A stretch of 64,000 nucleotides of DNA from Hydractinia symbiolongicarpus (taxonomy: Eukaryota > Cnidaria > Hydrozoa > Anthoathecata > Hydractiniidae): NCBI RefSeq assembly GCF_029227915.1, contig NC_079883.1, forward strand, positions 29,080,001 to 29,144,000. The letters are read 5' to 3'. The notes beneath the pieces are model-generated. The model was given only the letters and a program-made list of their open reading frames with translations, did not search any database and was not told the origin of the DNA. Of the stretch, positions 32,046-44,950 are shown in pieces; the first letter of the stretch is position 1; every line of letters begins with the position of its first letter. A program made the position numbers and the translations under genes.

Positions 32046-35000
32046 CACATATTCGTACCAACATGTACTTAGTGATATTTTTCTGACATTTCTAGGTTGC
32101 ATTGCTTTTAACAGTGAAACGATTGACTGTGGGAGTTAATTGAACTAACTTCGGACTATATGACCTGATAAATGTGATAAATGAAATAATTGGCCTCCAA
32201 GAAATAACAATCTTATTAATTTGACATGATTGTCGGAACTCAGCGATTACACTGGGCGCTGTGGTAGCGCTTCATTTAAAAATTAAGATAAAAAATTCAT
32301 TTTTTACTGTGGGACCAATCCTAGCCGTTATTGCGCGCTGAAGAAATAGAGACAGTTTCAAAACTACTTTTCAATGACGTTCTAACGGTATCAGTCCGTT
32401 TGAGTTACAACGGTTGCGTCACATATTCGTACCAACATGTATTTAGTGATTTTTTTCCGATATTACTAAGTTGTATCGCTTTTAACAGTGAAGCGATTGA
32501 CTGTGGGACTTAATTGAAATGATTCTGGACCGTGACCTTATAAATGCGATAAATGAGCCAGCTGTACTCCAAGGAATAACATTCTTCTTAATTCGACATG
32601 ATTGCTTTGATTCAGCGAGTACACTATGCTCTGTAGTATCGGTTTTTTTAAAAATTTAGATAAATAAGTCTTCTTTTACTGTGGGACCAATCCTGGCCGT
32701 TAGTACGCACTGAAGAAATAGAGCCATTCTCAAAAACTAAATCTCATTGATTTCGTTGCGGTATCAATCCGTTTGAGGATACAACGGCTGCGTCACATAT
32801 TCGTACCAACATGTATTTACTGACATTTTTCCGATACTACTAAGTTATATCGCTTTTAACAATGAAATGATTGACTGTGGGACTTAATTGAACTAACTTT
32901 GGCCTGTGACCTTATAAATGTGATAGGTGAGACAACTGGGCTCCAAGAAATAACATTCTTCTTACTTTGACATGATTGTTGGAACTCAGCGACTACTCTT
33001 GGCGCTGTGGAAGCGCTTCATTTAAAAATTTAGATAAATTAGTCATTTTTTACTGTAGGACCAATCCTAGCCGTTATCGCACCCTGAAGAAATAGAGGCA
33101 GTTTCAAAAACTTCCTTTCAATGACGTTCTAACGGTATCAATCCGTTTGAGTTACAACGGTTGCGTCACATATTCGTACCAACATGTATTTAGTGATTTA
33201 TGTCCGATATTAATAAGTTGTATCGCTTTTAACAGTGAAGCGATTGACTGTAGGACTTAATTGAACTGATTCTGGACTGTGACCTTATAAATGCGATAAA
33301 TGAGTCAATTGGACTCCAAGGAAATACATTCTTCTTAATTCGACATGATTGCTTGGATCAGCGAGTACGCTATGCTCTGTGGTAGCGGTTTTTTTGAAAG
33401 TTTAGATAAATAAGTCTTTTTTTACTGTGGGACCAATCCTAGCCGTTATTGCGCGCTGAAGAAATAGAGACAGTTTCAAAAACTACCTTTCAATGACGTT
33501 CTAACGGCATCAGTCCGTTTGAGTTACAACGGTTGCGTCACATATTCGTACCAACATCTATTTAGTGATTTTTTTCCGATATTACTAAGTTGTATCGCTT
33601 TTAACAGTGAAGCGATTGACTGTGGGACTTAATTGAAATGATTCTGAACTGTGACCTTATAAATGCGATAAATGAGCCAGCTGGACTCCAAGGAATAACA
33701 TTCTTCTTAGGTCGACATGATTGCTTTGATTCAGCGAGTACACTATGCTCTGTAGTATCGGTTTTTTTAAAAATTTAGATAAATAAGTCTTCTTTTACTG
33801 TGGGACCAATCCTGGCCGTTAGTACGCACTAAAGAAATAGAGACGGTCTCAAAAACTACATCTCATTGACTTCGCGGTGGTATCAATACGTTTGAGATAC
33901 AACGGCTGCGTCACATATTCGTACCAACATGTATTTAGTGATATCTTTCCGATATTACTAAGTTATATCGCTTTTAACAGTGAAACGATTGACTGTGGAA
34001 CTTAATTGAACTAACTTTGGACTGAGACCTTATAAATGTGATAAGTGAGTTAACTGGACTCCAAGAAATAACATTCTTCTTAATTTGACATAATTGTCGA
34101 AACTCAGCGATTACACTGGGCGCTGTGGTAACGCTTCATTTAAAAATTAAGATAAAAAATTCAGTTTCTACTGTGGGACCAATCCTAGCCGTTAGCGCGT
34201 GCTGAAGAAATAGAGACAGTTTCAAATACTACATCTCACTTACTTTCTAATGGTGTCAGTCCGTTTGAGTTACAACGGTTGGGTCACATATTCGTACCAA
34301 CATGTATTTAGCGATATTTTTCTGATATTGCTAGGTTGCATCGCTTTTAACAGTGAAAAGATTGACGGTGGGACTTAATTAAACTAACTTTGGACTGTGG
34401 CCTGATAAATGTAATAAATGAGACAATTGGACTCCAAGAAGTAACATTCTTCTTAATTTGAAATGATTGCCGGAACTCAGCGATTACACTGGGAGCTGTG
34501 GTAGCGCTTCATTTAAAAATTTAGATAAATAAGTCATTCTTTACTGTGTGACCAATCCTAGCCGTTATAGCGTGCTGAAGAAAAGGCGACAGTTTCAAAA
34601 ACTACATCTCACTTACTTTCTAACGGTGTCAGTTCGTTTGAGTTACAACGGTTGGGTCACATGTTCGTACCAACATGTACTTAGTGATATTTTTCTGACA
34701 TTACTAGGTTGCATCGCTTTTAACAGTGAAACGATTGACTGTGGGAGTAAATTGAACTAACTTCGGACTATATGACCTGATAAATGTGATAAATGAAATA
34801 ATTGGCCTCCAAGAAATAACAATCTCATTAATTTGACATGATTGTCGGAACTCAGCGATTACACTGGGCGCTGTGGTAGCGCTTCATTTAAAAATTTAAA
34901 TAAAAAAGTCATTTTTTACTGTGGGACCAATCCTAGCTGTTATTGCGCGCTGAAGAAATAGAGACAGTTTCAAAAACTACCTTTCAATGACGTTCTAACG

Positions 35001-35286
35001 GCATCAGTCCGTTTGAGTTACAACGGTTGCGTCACATATTCGTACCAACATGTATTTACTGACATTTTTCTGACATTACTAGGTTGCATCGCTTTTAACA
35101 GTGAACATTTGACTGTGGGAGTTAATTGAACTGATTCTGGACTGTGACCTTATAAATGCGATAAATGAGTCAATTGGACTCCAAGGAAATACATTCTTCT
35201 TAATTCGACATGATTGCTTGGATCAGCGAGTACACTATGCTCTGTGGTAGCGGTTTTTTTGAAAGTTTAGATAAATAAGTCTTTTT

Positions 35287-38170
35287 TACTGTGGGACCAA
35301 TCCTGGCCGTTAGCGCGTGCTGAAGAAATAGAGACAGTTTCAAAAACTACATTTCACCGACTTTCTAATGGTGTCAGTCCGTTTGAGTTACAACGGTTGC
35401 GTCACATATTCGTACCAACATGTATTTAGTGATATCTTTCCGATATTACTAAGTTATGTCGCTTTTAACAGTGAAACGATTGACTGTGGAACTTAATTGA
35501 AGTAGTTTTGGACTGTGACCTTATAAATGTGATAAGGGAGCCAACTGTACTCCAAGAAATAAAATTCTTCTTAATTTGACATGATTGCCGGAACTCAGCG
35601 ATTGCACTGGGCGCTGTGGTAGCGTTTTATATAAAAATTAAGTTAAATAAATCATCTTTTACTGTGGGACCAATCCCAGCCGTTTGTTCGCACTGAAGAA
35701 ATAGAGGCATTCTCAAAAACTAAATTTCATTGACTTCGTGGCGGTATCAATCCGTTTGAGATACAACGGCTGTGTCACATATTCGTACCAACATGTATTT
35801 AGTGACACTTTTCCGATATTACTAAGTTATATCGCTTTTAACAATGAAATGATTGAGTGTGGGACTTAACTGAACTAACTTTGGACTGTGACATTATGAA
35901 TGTGATAAATGAGCCAGTTTGACTACAAGAAGTAACATTCTTCTTAATTTGACATGATTGCCGGAACTCAGCGATTGCACTGGGCGCTGTGGTAGCGTTT
36001 TATATAAAAATTAAGTTAAATAAATCATCTTTTACTGTGGGACCAATCCCAGCCGTTTGTTCGCACTGAAGAAATAGAGGCATTCTCAAAAACTAAATTT
36101 CATTGACTTCGTGGCGGTATCAATCCGTTTGAGATACAACGGCTGTGTCACATATTCGTACCAACATGTATTTAGTGACACTTTTCCGATATAACTAAGT
36201 TATATCGCTTTTAACAATGAAATGATTGAGTGTGGGACTTAACTGAACTAACTTTGGACTGTGACATTATGAATGTGATAAATGAGCCAGTTTGACTACA
36301 AGAAGTAACATTCTTCTTAATTTGACATGATTGCCGGAACTCAGCGATTGCACTGGGCGCTGTGGTAGCGTTTTATATAAAAATTAAGTTAAATAAATCA
36401 TCTTTTACTGTGGGACCAATCCCAGCCGTTTGTTCGCACTGAAGAAATAGAGGCATTCTCGAAAACTAAATTTCATTGACTTCGTGGCGGTATCAATCCG
36501 TTTGAGATACAACGGCTGTGTCACATATTCGTACCAACATGTATTTAGTGACATTTTTCCGATATTACTAAGTTATATCGCTTTTAACAATGAAATGATT
36601 GACTGTGGGACTTAACTGAACTAACTTTGGACTGTGACATTATGAATGTGATAAATGAGCCAGTTTGACTACAAGAAGTAACATTCTTCTTAATTTGACA
36701 TGATTGTCGAAACTCCCCGATTACACTGGGCGCTGTGGTAGCGCTTCATTTAAAAATTTATATAAATAAGTCATTCTTTACTGTGGGACCAATCCTAGCC
36801 GTTGTCGCGTGCTGAAGAAAGGGCGACAGTTTCAAAAACTACATCTCACTGACTTTCTAACGGTGTCAGTCCGTTTGAGTTACAACGGTTGGGTCACATG
36901 TTCGTACCAACATGTACTTAGCGATATTTTTCTGACAATACTAGGTTGCATCGCTTTTAACAGTGAAACGATTGACTGTGGGAGTTAATTGAACTGATTC
37001 TGGACTGTGACCTTATAAATGCGATAAATGAGTCAATTGGACTCCAAGGAAATACATTCTTCTTAATTCGACATGATTGCTTTGATCAGCGAGTACACTA
37101 TGCTCTGTGGTAGCGGTTTTTTTGAAAGTTTAGATAAATAAGTCTTTTTTACTGTGGGACCAATCCTGGCCGTTAGCGCGTGCTGAAGAAATAGAGACAG
37201 TTTCAAAAACTACATTTCACCGACTTTCTAATGGTGTCAGTCCGTTTGAGTTACAACGGTTGCGTCACATATTCGTACCAACATGTATTTAGTGATATCT
37301 TTCCGATATTACTAAGTTATGTCGCTTTTAACAGTGAAACGATTGACTGTGCAACTTAATTGAAGTAGTTTTGGACTGTGACCTTATAAATGTGATAAGG
37401 GAGCCAACTGTACTCCAAGAAATAAAATTCTTCTTAATTTGACATGATTGCCGGAACTCAGCGATTGCACTGGGCGCTGTGGTAGCGTTTTATATAAATA
37501 TTAAGTTAAATAAATCATCTTTTACTGTGGGACCAATCCCAGCCGTTTGTTCGCACTGAAGAAATAGAGGCATTCTCAAAAACTAAATTTCATTGACTTC
37601 GTGGCGGTATCAATCCGTTTGAGATACAACGGCTGTGTCACATATTCGTACCAACATGTATTTAGTGACACTTTTCCGATATTACTAAGTTATATCGCTT
37701 TTAACAATGAAATGATTGAGTGTGGGACTTAACTGAACTAACTTTGGACTGTGACATTATGAATGTGATAAATGAGCCAGTTTGACTACAAGAAGTAACA
37801 TTCTTCTTAATTTGACATGATTGCCGGAACTCAGCGATTGCACTGGGCGCTGTGGTAGCGTTTTATATAAAAATTAAGTTAAATAAATCATCTTTTACTG
37901 TGGGACCAATCCCAGCCGTTTGTTCGCACTGAAGAAATAGAGGCATTCTCGAAAACTAAATTTCATTGACTTCGTGGCGGTATCAATCCGTTTGAGATAC
38001 AACGGCTGTGTCACATATTCGTACCAACATGTATTTAGTGACATTTTTCCGATATTACTAAGTTATATCGCTTTTAACAATGAAATGATTGACTGTGGGA
38101 CTTAACTGAACTAACTTTGGACTGTGACATTATGAATGTGATAAATGAGCCAGTTTGACTACAAGAAGTA
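35287..38170 (+). repeat. 5-monomer HOR, 1863 bp, one full and one partial copy
   Basis: Landmarks at 35287 and 37150 are 1863 bp apart. Copy 1 contains three nearly identical tandem monomers of the CCGTTTGTTCGCACTG class (35660, 36033, 36406); the second copy has only two (37523, 37896). The third of copy 1 and the second of copy 2 share the private variant TTCTCGAAAAC, so the copy-number change happened between the HOR copies. Confidence 0.88.
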
Positions 38171-40124
38171 ACATTCTTAATTTGGCATGATTGTCGAAAC
38201 TCACCGATTACACTGGGCGCTGTGGTAACGCTTCATTTAATAATTAAGATAAAAAATTCAGTTTCTACTGTAGGACCAATCCTAGCCGTTATCGCGTGCT
38301 GAAGAAAGGGCGACAGTTTCAAAAACTACATCTCACTTACTTTCTAACGGTGTCAGTCCGTTTGAGTTACAACGGTTGTGTCACATATTCGTACCAACAT
38401 GTACTTAGCGATATTTTTCTGACATTATTAGGTTGCATCGCTTTTAACAGTGAAACGATTGACTGTGGGAGTTAATTGAACTAACTTTGAACTTTGACCT
38501 GATAAATGTGATAAATGAGACAATTGGACTCCAAGAAGTAACATTCTTCCTAATTTATAATTATTGCCGGAACTCAGCGATTACACTGGGCGCTGTGGTA
38601 GCGCTTCATTTAAAAATTTAGATAAATAAGTCATTTTTTACTGTAGGACCAATCCTAGCCGTTATAGCGTGCTGAAGAAAGGGCGACAGTTTCAAAAACT
38701 ACATCTCACTTACTTTCTAACGGTGTCAGTCCGTTTGAGTTACAACGGTTGGGTCACATATTCGTACCAACATGTACTTAGCGATATTTTTCTGACATTA
38801 CTAGGTTGCATCGCTTTTAACAGTGAAACGATTGACTGTGGGAGTTAATTGAACTAACTTTGGCCTGTGACCTTATAAATGTATTAAGTGAGCCCACAGG
38901 ACTCCGAGAAATAATATTCTTCTTACTTTGACATGGTTGTTGGAACTCACCGATTACACTGGGCACTGTGGTAGCGCTTTATTTAAAAATTAAATAAGTC
39001 ATTTTTTACTGTGGTACCAATCCCAGCCGTAAGTTCGCGCTGAAAAAATAGAGACAGTTTAAAAACTACATCTCACTGACTTTCTAACGGTGTCAGTCCG
39101 TTTGAGTTACAAAGGTTGGGTCACATATTCGTACCAATATGTACTTAGCGATATTTTTCTGATATTAATAGGTTGCATCGCTTTCAACAGTGAAACGATT
39201 GACTGTGGGACTTAATTGAACTAACTCTGGACTGTGACCTGATACATGTGATAAATGAGACAATTGGACGTCAAGAAAAAACATTCTTTTTAATTTGACA
39301 TGATTGCCGGAACTCAGCGATTACACTGGGCGCTGTGGTAGCGTTTCGATAAAAAATTCAAATAAAAAAGCCATTTTTTACTGTGGGACCAATCCTAGCC
39401 GTTATTGTGCGCTGAAGAAATAGCAACAGTTTCAAAAACTACATTTCATTGACATTCTAACGGTATCAATCCGTTTAAGTTAGAACGGTTGCGTCACGTA
39501 TTCGTCGCCACATGTATTTAGCGATTGCATTCGGATATTACTAGGTTGCATAGCTTGTAACAGTGAAACGTTTGACTGTGGGACTTAATTGAACTGATTT
39601 TAGACTTTGACCTTATAAATGTGATAAATGAGCCAGTTTGACTACAAGAAGTAACATTCTTCTTAATTTGACAGGATTGCTGGAAGTCAGCGATTAGACT
39701 GGGCGCTGTGGTACCGTTTTATTTAAAAACTAAGTTAAATAAGTCATTTTTTGCTGTGGGGCCAATCCCAGGCGTTAGTTCGTGCTGAAAAAATAGAGAG
39801 AGTTTCAAAAACTACATTTCATTGTCTTCTTGGCGGTATCAATCCGTTTGAGTTACAACGGTTGCGTCACATATTCGTACCAACATGTATTTTGCGATAG
39901 TATTCGGATATTACTAGGTTGCATCGCTTTTAACAGTGAAACGATTGACTGTGGAACTTAATTGAATTAACTTTGGACTGTGACCTTATAAATGTGATAA
40001 ATGAGCCAGTTTGACTACAAGAAGAAACATTCTTCTTAATTTGACATGATTGCTGGAAATCAGCGATTAGACTGGGCGCTGTGGTAGCGTTTTATTTAAG
40101 AATTAATTTAAATAAGTCATTTTT

Positions 40125-43088
40125 AACTGTGGGACCAATCCCAGCCGTTAGTTCGCGCGGAAAAAATAGAGACAGCTTCAGAAACTACATTTCATTGACT
40201 TCTTGGCGGTATCAATCCGTTTGAGTTACAACGGTTGCGTCACATATTCGTACCAACATGTATTTAGTGATATCTTTCCGATATTACTAAGTTATATCGC
40301 TTTTAACAGTGAAACCATTGACTCTGGGAATTATTTGAACTGATTCTGGACTGTGACGTTATAAATGTGATAAATGAGCCACTCCAAGATATATAATTCT
40401 TCTTAATTTGACATGATTGCCCGAACTCAGCGATTACACTGGGCGCTGAGGTAGCGTTTTATTTAAAAATTAAGTTAAATAAGTCATTTTTAACTGTGGG
40501 GCCAATCCCAGCCGTTAGTTCGCGCTGAAGAAATAGAGACAGTTTCAAAAACTACATTTCATTGACTTTCTAACAGTATTAATCCGTTTGAGTTACAACG
40601 GTTGCGTCACATATTCGTACCAACATGTATTTTTGTGATATCTTTCCGATATTACTAAGTTATATCGCTTTTAACAGTGAAACGATTGACTGTGGAACTT
40701 AATTGAACTGATTCTGGACTGTGACCTTATAAATGTGATAAATGAGCCAATTGGACTCCAAGAAATAACGTTCTTCTTAATTTGACATGATTGCCGGAAT
40801 TCAGCGATTACACTGGGCGCTGTGGTAGCGCTTCATTTGAAAATTTAAATAAAAAAGTCATTCTTTACTGTGGGACCAACCCTAGCCGCTATTGCGTGCT
40901 GAAGAAAGAGCGACAGTTTAAAAATTACATCTCACTGACTTTCTAACGGTGTCAGTCCGTTTCAGTTACAAAGGTTGGGTCACATATTCGTACCAATATG
41001 TACTTAGCGATATTTTTCGGATATTAATAGGTTGCATCGCTTTCAACAGTGAAACGATTGACTGTGGGACTTAATTGAACTAACTCTGGACTGTGACCTG
41101 ATACATGTGATAAATGAGACAATTGGACGCCAAGAAAAAACAATCTTCTTAATTTGACATGATTACCGAAACTCAGCGATTACACTGGGCGCTGTGGTAG
41201 CGTTTCGATTAAAAATTCAAATAAAAAAGCCATTTTTTACTGTGGGACAAATCCTAGCCGTTATTGTGCGCTGAAGAAATAGCAACAGTTTCAAAAACTA
41301 CATTTCATTGACTTTCTAACGGTATTAATCCGTTTGAGTTACAACGGTTGCGTCACATATTCGTACCAACATGTATTTTGCGATAGTATTCGGATATTAC
41401 TAGGTTGCATCGCTTTTAACAGTGAAACGATTGACTGTGGAACTTAATTGAATTAACTTTGGACTGTGACCTTATAAATGTGATAAATGAGCCAGTTTGA
41501 CTACAAGAAGAAACATTCTTCTTAATTTGACATGATTGCTGGAAATCAGCGATTAGACTGGGCGCTGTGGTAGCGTTTTATTTAAGAATTAATTTAAATA
41601 AGTCATTTTTAACTGTGGGACCAATCCCAGCCGTTAGTTCGCGCGGAAAAAATAGAGACAGCTTCAGAAACTACATTTCATTGACTTCTTGGCGGTATCA
41701 ATCCGTTTGAGTTACAACGGTTGCGTCACATATTCGTACCAACATGTATTTAGTGATATCTTTCCGATATTACTAAGTTATATCGCTTTTAACAGTGAAA
41801 CCATTGACTCTGGGAATTATTTGAACTGATTCTGGACTGTGATAAGTGATAAATGAGCCACTCCAAGATATATAATTCTTCTTAATTTGACATGATTGCC
41901 CGAACTCAGCGATTACACTGGGCGCTGAGGTAGCGTTTTATTTAAAAATTAAGTTAAATAAGTCATTTTTAACTGTGGGGCCAATCCCAGCCGTTAGTTC
42001 GCGCTGAAGAAATAGAGACAGTTTCAAAAACTACATTTCATTGACTTTCTAACAGTATTAATCCGTTTGAGTTACAACGGTTGCGTCACATATTCGTACC
42101 AACATGTATTTAGTGATATCTTTCCGATATTACTAAGTTATATCGCTTTTAACAGTGAAACGATTGACTGTGGAACTTAATTGAACTGATTCTGGACTGT
42201 GACCTTATAAATGTGATAAATGAGCCAATTGGACTCCAAGAAATAACGTTCTTCTTAATTTGACATGATTGCCGGAATTCAGCGATTACACTGGGCGCTG
42301 TGGTAGCGCTTCATTTGAAAATTTAAATAAAAAAGTCATTCTTTACTGTGGGACCAACCCTAGCCGCTATTGCGTGCTGAAGAAAGAGCGACAGTTTAAA
42401 AACTACATCTCACTGACTTTCTAACGGTGTCAGTCCGTTTGAGTTACAAAGGTTGGGTCACATATTCGTACCAATATGTACTTAGCGATATTTTTCGGAT
42501 ATTAATAGGTTGCATCGCTTTCAACAGTGAAACGATTGACTGTGGGACTTAATTGAACTAACTCTGGACTGTGACCTGATACATGTGATAATTGAGACAA
42601 TTGGACGCCAAGAAAAAACAATCTTCTTAATTTGACATGATTACCGAAACTCAGCGATTACACTGGGCGCTGTGGTAGCGTTTCGAATAAAAATTCAAAT
42701 AAAAAAGCCATTTTTTACTGTGGGACAAATCCTAGCCGTTATTGTGCGCTGAAGAAATAGCAACAGTTTCAAAAACTACATTTCATTGACTTTCTAACGG
42801 TATTAATCCGTTTGAGTTTGAACGGTTGCGTCACGTATTCGTCGCCACATGTATTTACCGATTGCATTCGGATATTACTAGGTTGCATCGCTTGTAAAAG
42901 TGAAACGTTTGACTGTGGGACTTAATTGAACTGATTTTGGACTTTGACCTTATAAATGTGATAAATGAGCCAGTTTGACTACAAGAAGTAACATTCTTCT
43001 TAATTTGACATGATTGCTGGAAGTCAGCGATTAGACTGGGCGTTGTGGTACCGTTTTATTTAAAAACTAAGTTAATTAAGTCATTTTT
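40125..43088 (+). repeat. Two copies of a 4-monomer HOR, ~1486 bp
   Basis: Landmarks at 40125/41611, 41238/42716 and the CCAACCCTAGCCGC variant near 40866/42344 define the period. Offsets shrink from 1486 to 1478 because the second copy carries short deletions near 41840 and in the TTTTTGTGATA tract. The monomer before the first copy (39379) resembles the last monomer of each copy, so the duplicated region probably extends left. Confidence 0.87.
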
Positions 43089-44950
43089 TACTGTGGGGCC
43101 AATCCCGGGCGTTAATTCGCGCTGAAAAAATAGAGAGAGTTTCAAAAACTACATTTCATTGTCTTCTTGGCGGTATCAATCCCTTTGAGTTACAACGGTT
43201 GCGTCACCTATTCGTACCAACATGTATTTAGTGATATTTTTCCGATATTACTAAGTTATGTCGCTTTTAACAGTTAAACGATTGACTCTGGCACTTAATT
43301 GAAGTAACTTTGGACTGAAACCTTATAAATGTGATAAGTGAGCCAACTGGACCCCAAGAAATATCATTCTTCTTGATTTGACATGATTGCCGGAACTCAG
43401 CGATTACACTGGGCGCTGTGGTATCGGTTCATTTAAAAATTTAGATGAATAAGTCATTTCGTACTGTGGGCCCAACCTAGCCGTTATCGCGCACTGAAGA
43501 AGTAGAAACAGCTTCTAAAACTACATTTCAATGAATTTCTAACGGTATCAGTCCGTTTGAGTTACAACGGTTGCGTCACATGTTCGTACCAACATGTAGA
43601 TAGTGATTTTTTTCCGATATTACTAAAGTGTATCGCTTTTAACAGTGAAACGATTGACTCTAGGAATTAATTGAACTGATTCTGGACTGTGACCTTATAA
43701 ATGTGATAAATGAGCCAATTGGCCTCCAAGAAATATCATTCTTCTTGATTTGACATGATTGCTGGAACTCAGCGATTACACTAGGCTCTGTGGTAGCGCT
43801 TTAATTAAAATTTTAGATAAAAAAGTCTTTCTTTACTGTGAGACCAATCCTGGCCGTTAGCACGCACTGAAGAAATGGAGACATTCTCAAAAACTACATA
43901 TCATTGACTTCTTGGCGGTATCAATCCGTTTGAGTTACACCGGTTGCGTCACATATTCGTACCAACATGTATTTAGTGATAGGATTCGGATATTACTAGG
44001 TTGCATCGCTTTTAACAGTGCAACGTTTGACTGTGGGACTTAATTGAACTGATTTTGGACTTTGACCTTACAAATGTGATAAATGAGCCAGTTTGACTGC
44101 AAGAAATAACATTCTTCTTAATTTGACATGATTGCTGGAACTCAGCGATTGCACTGGGCGCTGTGGTAGCACTTCATTCGAAAATTTAGAAAAATAATTC
44201 ACTTTGTACTGTGGCACCAATCCTAGCCGTTATCGCGCGCTGAAGAAGTAGAGACGGCTTCAAAAACTACATTTCAATGAATTTCTAACGGTATCAGTCC
44301 GTTTGAGTTACAACGGTTGCATCACATGATTGTACCAACAAGCAGATAGTGATTTTTTTCCGATATTACTAAGTTGTATCGCTTTTAAAAGTGAAACGAT
44401 TGACTCTGGGAACTAATTGAACTGATTCTGGACTGTGACCTTATAAATGCGATAAATGAGACAATTGGATTCCAAGAAATAACATTCTCCTTAACTTGAC
44501 ATGATTGCTGGGATTCAGCGATTACACTAGGCTCTGTGGTAGCGCTTTATTTAAAAATTTAGATAAATAAGTCTTTTTTTACTGTGGTACCAATCCTGGT
44601 CGTTAGCACGCACTGAAGAAATAGAGACATTCTCAAAAACTACATTTCATTGACTTCTTGGCAGTATCAAGCCGTTTGAGTTACAACGGTTGCGTCACAT
44701 ATCCGTAACAACATGTATTTAGTGATATCTTTCCGATATTACTAAGTTATATCGCTTTTAACAGTGGAACGATTGACTGTGGAACTTAATTGAACTAACT
44801 TTGGACTGTGACCTCATAAATGTGATAAGTGAGCCAACTGGACCCAAGAAGTAACATTCTTCTTAATTTCACATGATTGCCGAATTTAGCGATTACACTG
44901 GGCGCTGTGGTAGAGCTTTATATAAAAATCTAAATAAAAAAGTCATTTTT

